Source: an uncultured Pelagibacteraceae bacterium (GTDB lineage: Bacteria; Pseudomonadota; Alphaproteobacteria; Pelagibacterales; Pelagibacteraceae). Taken from it: DNA of 64,000 nucleotides. The stretch is from positions 1-64,000 of the forward strand of contig CACNWC010000001.1 of NCBI GenBank assembly GCA_902624075.1, written 5' to 3'. A model generated the notes under the pieces. It had not been told where the DNA came from. It did no database searches and was given only the letters and a program-made list of their open reading frames with translations. This document shows, one piece after another, positions 36,117-44,684 of this stretch (within the stretch, counting starts at the first letter, position 1; every line of letters starts with the position of its first letter). The position numbers and the translations under genes are program-made.

Positions 36117-37322
36117 ATGAATGATTTAACTAACAAAAAAATTCTTTTTATAATATGTGGAGGTGTCTCAGCGTATAAAAGTCTTGAAATATTAAGATTG
36201 TTTAAAAAAAGTAACGCAAAACTGAAAACCATTCTTACAAAAAATGCTAAAGAATTTGTAACTCCCCTTTCAGTTGCTTCTTTGTCTCAAGGAAAGGTTT
36301 ATGATGATTTATTTAATGTAGAAAATGAAGCAGAAATGGACCATATTTCCCTATCAAGATGGGCAGATGTGATTGTAGTTGCTCCAGCTACAGCTAATAC
36401 TATTTCTAAACTTAGCAATGGTTCATCTGAAGATTTAGCATCGACAGTCATTCTTGCATCAAACAAACAAGTTTTTTTAGCTCCAGCTATGAACGTAAGA
36501 ATGTGGAATCATAATTCAAATCAAAATAATTTAAAAACTCTTAAAAATTATGGTTATAAAATAATTGGTCCAATAATTGGTGATATGGCTTGTGGAGAAT
36601 ATGGTGAAGGTAAAATGTCTGAACCTAAAGACATATATGACGAAATATTTAATTTTTTATCAAATAAAATTAAAAATAAGAAAATTAAAGCACTTGTTAC
36701 AGCGGGACCAACAAATGAGTATATTGATCCAGTTAGATATATAACTAATAAATCAAGCGGAAAACAAGGTTATGAGATAGCAAAATCTTTATTTAAAAGA
36801 GGTTTCGATACCACTCTGATATCTGGACCTACTAATTTAGATTTTAATGAAAATATAAATTTTATTAAAGTTGAAACAGCAGAAGAAATGTTTAAAGCAA
36901 CACAAAAAAATTTGCCAGTAGATATAGCTATATTTGCTGCAGCTGTATCTGATTTTAAATTGAGTAAAAAATATGACAAAAAAATTAAAAAACAAGAAAA
37001 TCTTACAATCAATTTAGAAAAAAATACTGATATCCTAAATTATGTTTCAAATCATAATTCTAAAAGACCAAAACTAGTTATTGGTTTTGCTGCAGAGACA
37101 GATAATTTAGATGAAAATGCTTTAGAAAAACTAACAAATAAAAATTGTGATTGGATAATTGCTAATGATGTCTCGAAAAAAGATAAGGGTTTTAACAGTG
37201 AATTTAATGAAGTAGTAATTCATTATAAAAACAATAAAATAAAACGAGAAAAGCTCTCTTTAAAGAAGAAATCAGAAATATCAGAAGAAATTGTAGATCG
37301 AATAGTTTCTCAAATAAATTAA
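36117..37322 (+). CDS. coaBC: Bifunctional phosphopantothenoylcysteine decarboxylase / phosphopantothenate-cysteine ligase
   Basis: 401 residues. The N-terminal CoaC flavoprotein domain has the catalytic histidine in MDHISLSRWAD near residue 77 and the substrate-clamp region APAMNVRMWNH near 130, with ACGEYGEG. The C-terminal CoaB ligase domain begins with VTAGPTNEYIDPVRYITN near 197. It carries out two consecutive steps from phosphopantothenate to phosphopantetheine for CoA. The stop shares its last base with the start of dut. Confidence 0.95.
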   Translation: MNDLTNKKILFIICGGVSAYKSLEILRLFKKSNAKLKTILTKNAKEFVTPLSVASLSQGKVYDDLFNVENEAEMDHISLSRWADVIVVAPATANTISKLSNGSSEDLASTVILASNKQVFLAPAMNVRMWNHNSNQNNLKTLKNYGYKIIGPIIGDMACGEYGEGKMSEPKDIYDEIFNFLSNKIKNKKIKALVTAGPTNEYIDPVRYITNKSSGKQGYEIAKSLFKRGFDTTLISGPTNLDFNENINFIKVETAEEMFKATQKNLPVDIAIFAAAVSDFKLSKKYDKKIKKQENLTINLEKNTDILNYVSNHNSKRPKLVIGFAAETDNLDENALEKLTNKNCDWIIANDVSKKDKGFNSEFNEVVIHYKNNKIKREKLSLKKKSEISEEIVDRIVSQIN

Positions 37323-37759
37323 TGGCTAAAGTCTTAATAAAAAAATTAGATCCAGCTGTAAAATTACCTTTATATAAAACTAATGGTGCTTCTGGCATGG
37401 ACCTTATGGCATTTATTAAAAAAACAATAAATTTAAAACCAAATACTTCATCTATAATACCGACTGGATTATTTGTTGCTTTTTCTGAGGAATATGAAAT
37501 TCAAATTAGACCAAGATCAGGACTGGCTGCCAAAAACAATATTAGTGTCTTAAATACACCAGGGACAATTGATAGTGATTATAGGGGAGAGATTAAAGTT
37601 ATCTTATTTAACCATGGTAATAAAGATTTTTTAATTAACAATGGTGATAGAATTGCACAAATGATTCTAACTCCTGTCATTAAAATAGAATTAGAAGAAA
37701 CAAATGATTTACCTGAATCAATAAGAGGTGAAGGTGGGTTTGGCTCTACAGGTAAATGA
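37322..37759 (+). CDS. dut: dUTP diphosphatase
   Basis: 145-residue trimeric dUTPase with all five motifs visible: GASGMDLMA, RPRSGLAAK, NTPGTIDSDYRGEI, GDRIAQMIL and RGEGGFGSTGK. It hydrolyses dUTP to dUMP and pyrophosphate, keeping uracil out of DNA. It overlaps thiF by 4 bases (ATGA). The coaBC-dut pairing is widespread in proteobacteria. Confidence 0.96.
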   Translation: MAKVLIKKLDPAVKLPLYKTNGASGMDLMAFIKKTINLKPNTSSIIPTGLFVAFSEEYEIQIRPRSGLAAKNNISVLNTPGTIDSDYRGEIKVILFNHGNKDFLINNGDRIAQMILTPVIKIELEETNDLPESIRGEGGFGSTGK

Positions 37760-38502
37760 TATTAAAATTTAACAAAAATCAAGTAAAGAGATTTTCAAGA
37801 CAAATTGTCTTAAAGGATATAGGTGTCTTAGGCCAAAAAAAAATTATTCAATCCAAAGTCCTAATAATTGGTATGGGCGGGTTGGGATGTCCTGCAGCAG
37901 AATATCTAACTCGTGCCGGTGTTGGTTGCTTAGGTATAATAGACTCTGACAATATTGATTTATCTAATCTCCATAGACAAAGTCTATATGATATTGACGA
38001 TATAAATAAATCTAAAGTTACAACAGCAAAAAAAAAATTAAAAAAAATTAATTCACAAACAAAAGTTGATTATTACAAAACAAAACTGAATTTCTATAAT
38101 TGTGAAAAAATAATTAAAAAATATGATTATATTATCGACGGTTCTGATAATTTTGAAACCAAATTTTTAATTAATGATTTTTGTAAACATTCAAAAAAAT
38201 TTTTAGTAACAGCGGCAATAAGTAAGTTTGATGGACATATTTTTACTTTCAATTTTAAAAATAAAAAAACACCTTGTATAAGATCTTTTTTTCAAGAAGA
38301 AAAAATTTCTGATGATATGCTTAATTGTGAGAATGAAGGAATTTTAGGAACTGTAGCAGGCATTATGGGTAGCTTTCAAGCAAATGAAGTTTTAAAAAAA
38401 ATTCTATCTATTGGTAATGATTTAAATGGCTATATTTTAATATTAGATTTTTTAAATCTTAATTTTCGAAAGGTTCGATTAAATAAAATAAAAAATGTTT
38501 AA
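37756..38502 (+). CDS. HesA/MoeB/ThiF-family adenylyltransferase
   Basis: 248 residues of the E1-like family. The nucleotide motif GMGGLGCPAAEYLTRAGVG is near residue 37, followed by DNIDLSNLHRQSLY with the catalytic Arg and DGSDNFETKFLIND. The adenylating core is complete, and the reactive-type cysteine in MLNCENEGI is present. However, the zinc-binding CxxC pairs of MoeB/ThiF are missing: CIRS occurs where CxxC is expected, and there is no C-terminal CPxCG. It probably activates MoaD, ThiS or another sulfur carrier; which one is not shown. Confidence 0.85.
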   Translation: MILKFNKNQVKRFSRQIVLKDIGVLGQKKIIQSKVLIIGMGGLGCPAAEYLTRAGVGCLGIIDSDNIDLSNLHRQSLYDIDDINKSKVTTAKKKLKKINSQTKVDYYKTKLNFYNCEKIIKKYDYIIDGSDNFETKFLINDFCKHSKKFLVTAAISKFDGHIFTFNFKNKKTPCIRSFFQEEKISDDMLNCENEGILGTVAGIMGSFQANEVLKKILSIGNDLNGYILILDFLNLNFRKVRLNKIKNV

Positions 38503-38938
38503 ACAAATTTTAATAATACTCTCTTTTTTGTTTTGTATTCAAATTAGTTATGCTGAAGAAATTTTTTTATCATTAAAAAAAAACAAGGTGAACGTAAGAT
38601 ATGGTCCTAGTTTCGACTCTCCAGTAAAGTTTGTTTACAAAAAAATCAACTTACCCATTAAAAAAATAGACCAAAAAGATAACTGGAGGAGGATTATAGA
38701 TTTAAAAAATAATAGTGGCTGGATTCATCGATCACAACTAAAAAAAAATAATTCAATAATTCCACTTGAAGATAAAGTTTTATTCAAAAAACCATCAAAA
38801 TTTTCAAAACCAATAGCTTTAATAAAAAAAGGAAGAGTTTTAGTGATACAGAAATGTGAAAATAATTGGTGTAAAATAGAAACTGCAAAACTAGATGGAT
38901 GGATAAAAAACAACTATATTTGGGGCCAAATTAATTGA
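38495..38938 (+). CDS. Exported protein with two SH3-like domains
   Basis: 147 residues. A signal peptide (FKQILIILSFLFCIQISYAEE, cleavage likely after YA) precedes two bacterial SH3-type repeats. The first has NVRYGPSFDSPVKFVY ending SGWIHRSQL, the second KPIALIKKGRVLVIQKCENNWCKIE ending DGWIKNNYIWG. This matches the alphaproteobacterial SH3 family that acts in the periplasm, presumably on cell wall or protein ligands. It overlaps thiF by 8 bases and closes the operon. Confidence 0.83.
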   Translation: MFKQILIILSFLFCIQISYAEEIFLSLKKNKVNVRYGPSFDSPVKFVYKKINLPIKKIDQKDNWRRIIDLKNNSGWIHRSQLKKNNSIIPLEDKVLFKKPSKFSKPIALIKKGRVLVIQKCENNWCKIETAKLDGWIKNNYIWGQIN

Positions 38939-38965
38939 TTTTTTTAACAATCTAAATGAGTTTAA

Positions 38966-39145
38966 TTATTTTTGTTGAACACATATATCTTTAACAACAG
39001 GTATATTAGCACAATCTTCACATTTTGTTTTTTGTGCAATACAACCATCATCAAGAATTTCAACATCAACAACTCTATCACACTTTGAACAGGTTGAAGA
39101 AATAGTTAATCCACATTTTTTACAATTATAATTTACTTCTTGCAT
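38966..39145 (-). CDS. Cys-rich zinc-ribbon protein, 59 aa, not in ORF track
   Basis: Minus-strand ATG at 39145 to TAA at 38966, just under the track's length cut. It has eight cysteines, two at first as CxxC knuckles (YNCKKCGL, STCSKCDR), then GC, KCEDC and a last Cys near the end. One or two structural zinc or iron sites are likely. I do not recognise the family beyond a generic zinc ribbon. It is read separately from the DUF2061 gene upstream, and a Fur-box-like site lies 46 bases before its start. Confidence 0.75.
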   Translation of the reverse strand: MQEVNYNCKKCGLTISSTCSKCDRVVDVEILDDGCIAQKTKCEDCANIPVVKDICVQQK

Positions 39146-39190
39146 ACAATTAAACTAAACATGAAATATTGGCATTCAAGAAAAATCAGT

Positions 39191-39209
39191 GAGAACAATT
39201 ATCATTAGC
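39191..39209. promoter_or_regulatory. Fur-box-like site before the zinc-ribbon gene
   Basis: The minus strand reads GCTAATGATAATTGTTCTC, matching 15 of 19 positions of the classical Fur consensus GATAATGATAATCATTATC. It also matches 12 of 17 positions of the ICE motif, so Fur or Irr could bind. It is placed to control only the Cys-rich gene (start 39145), because the neighbouring DUF2061 gene ends here. The rest of the 39146-39288 spacer is A/T-rich with no other feature. Confidence 0.5.
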
Positions 39210-39288
39210 ACATTTTTTTTGCGAATAGTTATTATTATCTCATTTTATTTAGTAAAAAAATTTTGAAGTTTTTATCTTATTCTAATAT

Positions 39289-39528
39289 TTATTTTTTAGA
39301 CTTGCTCGCCCACCATTTATCTAAAACAAAATACCAAATAGAATTAGCTATTGGTTCAACTATAGCATCGGTTAATGCAACGGTAAAAGATACATCTGCA
39401 ACTAACATTAAAACTGAAATTGCAATTATGAAGTGTCCAATTGTATAAATCAAAGTTCTTAATAAAGAACCTTTATTATTCCTGTAAACACTTTGAGTTG
39501 CCTGAAATATGCCGTTTGTAATTTCCAT
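39289..39528 (-). CDS. DUF2061 family membrane protein
   Basis: 79 residues with two hydrophobic helices (RTLIYTIGHFIIAISVLMLVAD and ALTDAIVEPIANSIWYFVLD) and a C-terminal DKWWASKSKK. The arrangement resembles DUF2061, small two-helix inner-membrane proteins of unknown function. Its ATG overlaps the stop of the dioxygenase gene (TAATG), so it is coupled to it. The plus-strand ORF at 39263 is a shadow. Confidence 0.75.
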   Translation of the reverse strand: MEITNGIFQATQSVYRNNKGSLLRTLIYTIGHFIIAISVLMLVADVSFTVALTDAIVEPIANSIWYFVLDKWWASKSKK

Positions 39529-40124
39529 TAGTTCTTAAAAGGACTTTCAAGAACACATGCAACAAGATGTATTCTAGATTGTTCTCCTCCATTAAAAAAA
39601 TTATGATATTTAGTATTATTTGTTATCCACACTTTACCATCAGCCGGAAGATGTTTTGCAACATTTTCAATGACCATTGAACAACCTTTGTTAGTAATAA
39701 TCGGCACATGAAGTCTACATTCTGGATCTTTGTGCCAACTTAATGTTGATCTAGGTTCTTTTAATAACAGCCTAACTCTTCCTAATTTAAAATTTTTACT
39801 TAAAGTTTCATAAACCTCTTTAAAATATGTGTTTTCAAACTCAGGAATTAACTGAGTGTATTTTGACTCGTCAATATCTATATCTCTTGAAACTTCTTTT
39901 CCACTATCATCCGCAATGGTCCAATATTTTCCCCTTATACTATTTCCTTTAATAGAATTTTCATCATTAGGGATTTGATTAATTGGTATAGCTCCAAAAT
40001 GACTTATACCTGGAGAGTTAAATTTTTTTTTTTCTAAAATTTTATTTAAATCATCCTTTAATTTAGATATATCAAAACTTAATTTAGGAACCTGATAAAA
40101 GTCTTCAAAACTTGTATTTGCCAT
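39528..40124 (-). CDS. Aspartyl/asparaginyl beta-hydroxylase-like 2OG-Fe(II) dioxygenase
   Basis: 198 residues. The jelly-roll core shows the first iron ligand in LSWHKDPECRLHVPIITN near residue 130 and the second histidine with 2-oxoglutarate-binding arginine in YHNFFNGGEQSRIHLVACV near 175. This is the AspH domain pattern. Substrate unknown: it may be a protein side chain or a small molecule. It begins 24 bases after katG on the same strand and may be part of its operon. Confidence 0.78.
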   Translation of the reverse strand: MANTSFEDFYQVPKLSFDISKLKDDLNKILEKKKFNSPGISHFGAIPINQIPNDENSIKGNSIRGKYWTIADDSGKEVSRDIDIDESKYTQLIPEFENTYFKEVYETLSKNFKLGRVRLLLKEPRSTLSWHKDPECRLHVPIITNKGCSMVIENVAKHLPADGKVWITNNTKYHNFFNGGEQSRIHLVACVLESPFKN

Positions 40125-40148
40125 ATAAATATTCTTTTTATTAGTTAA

Positions 40149-42386
40149 TTAATTTAATTTTAAATCAAATCTGTCAGCATTCATAACTTTAACCCATGCT
40201 GCAACAAAATCTTTAACAAATTTATCTTGAGAGTCTTCACATGCATAAACCTCTGCTAAAGCTCTTAATTGTGAGTTTGAGCCAAAAATTAAGTCAACTC
40301 GTGTTCCTTCCCATTTAGCTTTTTTTGTTTTTCTGTCACTACCAACAAATTTTTGTTCAGATTTATCAGTTTCTTTCCATGTTGTGTTCATATCTAATAA
40401 ATTTGTAAAATAATCGTTCGTAAGTGTTTCAGGTTTTTTTGTAAAAACACCAAATTTTGAATTATCAAAGTTAGTATTTAAAACACGCATTCCGCCTATT
40501 AAAACAGTCATTTCAGGGGCTGTAAGACCCATTAACTGTGCTTTATCAATTAATTTTTCTTCTGAAGATACATTCGATACGTCCCCATTTAGATAGTTTC
40601 TAAAACCATCTGCTTGCGGCTCGAGCAATCCAAATGAGTTAATATCTGTTTGATCTTGTCTAGCATCTCCTCTACCAGCAGAAAAAGGTACATTAATTTT
40701 ATAACCCGCTTTTTTAGCGGCCATTTCTATTCCAACACCACCAGCCAAAACAATCAGGTCAGCCATAGAAACATTTTTCTTTTTGCCATCAAAATTATTT
40801 TTTACTTTCTTAAGAGCAGAAATAACTTTTGAGAGCTTTATTGGATTGTTAACTTTCCAGTTTTTTTGTGGTTCTAATAAAATTCTAGCACCATTTGCTC
40901 CACCTCTCTTGTCAGAACCTCTAAAAGTTGAGGCTGAAGCCCAAGCTGTAGAAACCATTTCAGAAATTGATAATTTTGATTTTATAATCATCGATTTTAA
41001 GTCTTTAATATCTTTTGATTTTAGTTTGTATTTTGGTTTATCTATTGGATCTTGCCAAATTAATTCTTCCTTTGGAACATCGCTTCCTAGATAGCAAGCT
41101 TTTGGACCCATATCTCTGTGAGTTAGTTTAAACCAAGCTCTAGCAAATGCATCATGAAACTCTTTTGGATTTTCGTGAAAATGTTTTGTAATAGGACCGT
41201 AACTTGGATCAACTTTTAATGAAATATCTGTAGTTTGCATCATAGGTGGATGAAGCACATTTTTGTCGTGTGCGTCTGGAACCATTTTGATTTCTTGTCC
41301 GTTTTTCTTTGGAGTCCATTGATGAGCACCTGCTGGGCTTTTTGTAAGTTCCCATTCATGACCATATAAACAATCAAGATACCCCATATCCCACTTAATT
41401 GGATTTTGTGTCCATGCGCCCTCTATACCACTGCTTATAGTGTCCACACCTTTTCCAGATTTATAACCACTGTTCCATCCAGTGGCCTGATCTTGAATTT
41501 TTGATGCTTCTGGATCTGGTCCTTTATGAGATTCTGGCGCAGCGCCATGTGATTTACCAAATGTATGACCTCCAGCAACTAATGCTGCCGTTTCATAATC
41601 ATTCATTGCCATTCTTCCAAATGTTTCTCTTATATCGTGTGCTGCGAGCAATGGATCTGGATTTGCATCAGGTCCTTGAGGATTTACATATATTAGTCCC
41701 ATATGAGAAGCTCCCAAAGGCTGTTCTAAGTCTCTTTTGCCACTGTATCTTTTAACATCTAACATTTCTTTCTCTGAGCCCCAATAAATATCATCTTCTG
41801 GCTCCCATATATCTACTCTACCAGCTCCAAAACCAAATGTTTTAAAACCCATCGAGTCCAATGCTACATTACCAACCAAAATAAAAAGATCTGCCCAAGA
41901 TATTTTTTTTCCGTATTTTTGTTTTATAGGCCATAGAAGTAATCTTGCTTTATCTAGATTAACATTATCAGGCCAAGAATTTAATGGAGCAAAACGTTGG
42001 TTCCCTGTTCCAGCTCCACCTCTACCATCGCCTGTTCTATAAGTGCCTGCTGCATGCCATGCAAGTCTAATAAATAATGGTCCATAATGACCATAATCTG
42101 CTGGCCACCAATCCTGAGAATTAGTCATTAATTTTTTTAAATCTTTTTTTAATGCTTTAAAATTAAGTTTTTTAAATTCTTTTGAATACTTAAATTTTTG
42201 ATCCATTGGATTTGATAATGATGAATGTTGGCTTAAAATTTTAAGATTTAAACTATTTGGCCAAAAATCTCTATTGGTTTGACCTCTTCCTGCGGAAAAC
42301 TTCGCAGGTGTACCTGCTCCAGTAAATGGACATTTACTTAGTTCTTTTGCTTTAAAAGATTTACTTTTTAAATTTTCAGTACTCAT
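40149..42386 (-). CDS. katG: Catalase-peroxidase
   Basis: 745 residues, both KatG repeats present. The heme-domain motif [11 protein letters not shown] holds the distal Trp and His, and [14 protein letters not shown] the proximal His. The Met-Tyr-Trp cofactor residues are conserved (Trp in LAWH, Tyr in LIYVNPQGP, Met in RMAMND). It breaks down hydrogen peroxide. A strong Shine-Dalgarno (AAGGAG) precedes the ATG, and the promoter overlaps an Irr-type box. No signal peptide is seen. It is the only heme enzyme in the window. Confidence 0.96.
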   Translation of the reverse strand: MSTENLKSKSFKAKELSKCPFTGAGTPAKFSAGRGQTNRDFWPNSLNLKILSQHSSLSNPMDQKFKYSKEFKKLNFKALKKDLKKLMTNSQDWWPADYGHYGPLFIRLAWHAAGTYRTGDGRGGAGTGNQRFAPLNSWPDNVNLDKARLLLWPIKQKYGKKISWADLFILVGNVALDSMGFKTFGFGAGRVDIWEPEDDIYWGSEKEMLDVKRYSGKRDLEQPLGASHMGLIYVNPQGPDANPDPLLAAHDIRETFGRMAMNDYETAALVAGGHTFGKSHGAAPESHKGPDPEASKIQDQATGWNSGYKSGKGVDTISSGIEGAWTQNPIKWDMGYLDCLYGHEWELTKSPAGAHQWTPKKNGQEIKMVPDAHDKNVLHPPMMQTTDISLKVDPSYGPITKHFHENPKEFHDAFARAWFKLTHRDMGPKACYLGSDVPKEELIWQDPIDKPKYKLKSKDIKDLKSMIIKSKLSISEMVSTAWASASTFRGSDKRGGANGARILLEPQKNWKVNNPIKLSKVISALKKVKNNFDGKKKNVSMADLIVLAGGVGIEMAAKKAGYKINVPFSAGRGDARQDQTDINSFGLLEPQADGFRNYLNGDVSNVSSEEKLIDKAQLMGLTAPEMTVLIGGMRVLNTNFDNSKFGVFTKKPETLTNDYFTNLLDMNTTWKETDKSEQKFVGSDRKTKKAKWEGTRVDLIFGSNSQLRALAEVYACEDSQDKFVKDFVAAWVKVMNADRFDLKLN

Positions 42387-42418
42387 TGATATCTCCTTAA
42401 TTATTCAAAAGAATCTAC

Positions 42419-42435
42419 TTTATAACCATTCTAAA
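42419..42435 (-). promoter_or_regulatory. Irr box (ICE motif) over the katG promoter
   Basis: The minus strand reads TTTAGAATGGTTATAAA, matching 16 of 17 positions of the ICE consensus as I recall it (TTTAGAA-YNR-TTCTAAA). It overlaps a promoter with -35 TTGACA (42440-42445) and -10 TATAAA (42419-42424, 15-base spacer). The irr gene is the next gene upstream. A protein bound here would block the -10 region. It also fits 12 of 14 defined positions of a PerR box, so a peroxide regulator of the Fur family cannot be excluded. Confidence 0.65.
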
Positions 42436-42478
42436 TAAGTGTCAATTGTATAAAAATGACGCTAAATTATTTTGAAAA

Positions 42479-42877
42479 TTAATCTTCTAATTTGACTAGA
42501 ACTTCTATGGATTTAATTTTTTTTCCCTCAATTTTTTTTAAAATATTTATCGGTCCAACATCAGAATTTTCTAGGTCAATTAGTTTTTCCTCTTTTAAAT
42601 CATAAAAATGATGATGATCTGAAATGTTTGTGTCAAAATAAGTTTGATTTGAGTTAATTGGAATTTGCTTTAAATATCCTTTTTTTTCAAAAGCATGAAC
42701 CGTGTTATAAACTGTTGCTAATGAAATTTTATTATTTAATTGTTTTTGAATTTTATTTACTAAATCATTGATAGTGAAGTGGAATGTTTTTTCTGTATCA
42801 AATAAAACTTCACATATTTGCAGCCTCTGTTTTGTAGGCCTTAATCCTGATTTTCTCAGTTTTTCAATATATTTCAT
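42479..42877 (-). CDS. irr: Iron response regulator Irr (Fur family)
   Basis: 132 residues. The winged helix is of the Irr branch: LRKSGLRPTKQRLQICEVLF and ISLATVYNTVHAFEKKGYLKQI. The diagnostic heme-responsive histidine run is in TYFDTNISDHHHFYDL near residue 90. It lacks the CxxC zinc pairs of Fur. Irr is active when heme/iron is low and is degraded or inactivated by heme. Divergent fabA next door matches the irr-fabA-fabB-fabI order of other Alphaproteobacteria. An ICE motif sits 18 bases before its start codon. Confidence 0.9.
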   Translation of the reverse strand: MKYIEKLRKSGLRPTKQRLQICEVLFDTEKTFHFTINDLVNKIQKQLNNKISLATVYNTVHAFEKKGYLKQIPINSNQTYFDTNISDHHHFYDLKEEKLIDLENSDVGPINILKKIEGKKIKSIEVLVKLED

Positions 42878-42894
42878 TATTATTTACGATGTTA

Positions 42895-42911
42895 GTTATA
42901 ATTGTTCTAAA
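42895..42911. promoter_or_regulatory. Irr box (ICE motif) in the irr/fabA spacer
   Basis: The plus strand reads GTTATAATTGTTCTAAA, agreeing with the ICE consensus TTTAGAA-YNR-TTCTAAA at 15 of 17 positions, with a perfect right arm. It is 17 bases upstream of the irr ATG and about 60 bases upstream of fabA. Irr autoregulation is the simplest reading; control of fabA is possible. Confidence 0.6.
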
Positions 42912-42970
42912 CTAGGATTAAAAGTATATTATATATTGATAAAATCAAGTAAATAAGAGAATTCAATTTT

Positions 42971-43471
42971 ATGAAAAAAAATTCATACTCATATGAAGAA
43001 CTGATAAATTGTGGCAATGGCCAGTTATTTGGTCCTGGTAATGCTAAATTACCTCTTCCACCAATGTTGATGTTTGATAGGATTACAGAAATTAATGATA
43101 ACAATGGAGCATTTAAAAAAGGGATGCTAAAAGCTGAATTGGATATTAAAAAAGATCTCTGGTTTTTTGACTGTCATTTTAACGGGGATCCAGTGATGCC
43201 AGGGTGTCTAGGACTTGATGCTATGTGGCAGTTAGTTGGTTTTTATTTAGGTTGGATTGGAAATCCTGGGAAAGGAAGAGCGCTTGGAGTAGGAACTGTA
43301 AAATTTACTGGTGAAGTTTTACAAAATATTAAATTGGTAAAATATATTATTGAAATGAAAAAAATTATGTCTCCTGGAGGAACAACAGTAGGTCTTGCTA
43401 ATGGAGTTGTTTTAGCAGATGGAAAAAAAATTTATACAGCTGAGAGTTTAAAAGTAGGATTATTTAAATAA
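42971..43471 (+). CDS. fabA: 3-hydroxydecanoyl-ACP dehydratase/isomerase
   Basis: 166-residue hotdog enzyme. The catalytic histidine is in [22 protein letters not shown] near residue 70, and the aspartate lies in the PGCLGLDA helix, the FabA-specific pattern. It dehydrates and isomerises the C10 intermediate, opening the unsaturated fatty acid branch. It heads fabA-fabB-fabI and shares its last base with the fabB start. Confidence 0.95.
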   Translation: MKKNSYSYEELINCGNGQLFGPGNAKLPLPPMLMFDRITEINDNNGAFKKGMLKAELDIKKDLWFFDCHFNGDPVMPGCLGLDAMWQLVGFYLGWIGNPGKGRALGVGTVKFTGEVLQNIKLVKYIIEMKKIMSPGGTTVGLANGVVLADGKKIYTAESLKVGLFK

Positions 43472-44682
43472 TGAGAAGAGTTGTTATAACTGGCTTAGGA
43501 ATAGTTTCTTGCTTAGGAAATAATCAAGAAGAAGTTTACCAGTCACTATTAAATTCAAAATCAGGAATTACATATGCCGAAGAATACAAAGAACACAATC
43601 TTAAAAGTCATGTACATGGTAAACCCAAAATAAAACTTGAGGATTTCATAGACAGAAAAACAATTAGATTTATGGGTTCAGGTTCAGCATACAATTATAT
43701 TGCAATGAAAGAAGCAATTATAGATTCAGGTTTGGAGGAAAAAGAAGTAAGTAATTTTAAAACTGGAATTGTTATGGGTTCAGGAGGACCTTCAATTGAA
43801 AACGTTATCTTGGCAGCTGATAAAACAAGAGCAAAGACACCAAAATTAATGGGACCCTTCGTTGTTCCAAGAACAATGGCGAGCACTGCTTCAGCAACAC
43901 TTGCTGTCCCATTTAAAATCAAAGGAACCAATTATACAATGAGTTCAGCTTGTGCAACAAGTGGACACTGCATTGGAAATTCAATGGAATTAATTCAAAT
44001 GGGAAAACAGGATGTTGTATTTGCTGGTGGAAGTGAAGAAATTCACTGGGCTATGACTGCAATGTTTGATGCCATGACTGCACTGTCGTCAAAATACAAT
44101 GATGCACCAGAAACGGCTTCAAGAGCATATGATAAAACAAGAGACGGTTTTGTAATTGCTGGAGGAGGAGGAGTTTTAGTATTGGAGGAATATGAACATG
44201 CTAAAGCAAGAGGTGCTAAAATATACGCAGAATTGACTGGTTATGGAGCAACATCAGATGGATACGATATGGTAGCACCATCAGGTGAAGGAGCCGTAAG
44301 ATGTATGAAAATGGCGATGGCAACTGCAAAAAATAAAATTGATTATATAAATACCCATGGAACATCTACTCCAGTTGGAGACATTACTGAACTTAATGCG
44401 GTTAAAAGTACATTTGAAAGTAATATTCCAAAAATTAGTTCAACGAAATCTTTATCTGGCCACCCTTTAGGAGCTGCATCAGTGCACGAAGCTATCTACT
44501 GTTTGATAATGATGAAAAATAATTTTATTGCAGGATCAGCAAATATTAATGAGATGGACGATGAAGCTAAAAAATTTCCAATAATTTCTAAAACAGAAAC
44601 TGGAGCAACTTTGAATACAGTTATGTCTAATAGTTTTGGTTTTGGTGGAACCAACGCAGCATTAATTTTTGAAAAGGTTTAG
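43471..44682 (+). CDS. fabB: Beta-ketoacyl-ACP synthase I
   Basis: 403 residues, thiolase fold. The active Cys is in [14 protein letters not shown] near residue 163, the two histidines are in [12 protein letters not shown] near 297 and [13 protein letters not shown] near 332, and the C-terminus is [12 protein letters not shown]. It extends acyl chains, including the cis-3-decenoyl product of FabA, so the pair makes unsaturated fatty acids. It ends 2 bases before fabI. Confidence 0.95.
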   Translation: MRRVVITGLGIVSCLGNNQEEVYQSLLNSKSGITYAEEYKEHNLKSHVHGKPKIKLEDFIDRKTIRFMGSGSAYNYIAMKEAIIDSGLEEKEVSNFKTGIVMGSGGPSIENVILAADKTRAKTPKLMGPFVVPRTMASTASATLAVPFKIKGTNYTMSSACATSGHCIGNSMELIQMGKQDVVFAGGSEEIHWAMTAMFDAMTALSSKYNDAPETASRAYDKTRDGFVIAGGGGVLVLEEYEHAKARGAKIYAELTGYGATSDGYDMVAPSGEGAVRCMKMAMATAKNKIDYINTHGTSTPVGDITELNAVKSTFESNIPKISSTKSLSGHPLGAASVHEAIYCLIMMKNNFIAGSANINEMDDEAKKFPIISKTETGATLNTVMSNSFGFGGTNAALIFEKV

Positions 44683-44684
44683 TT

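Noticed and set aside
39623-39631. Perfect DnaA box TTATCCACA
   Set aside because: A single copy inside the dioxygenase coding region with no cluster or AT-rich unwinding element beside it; expected by chance.
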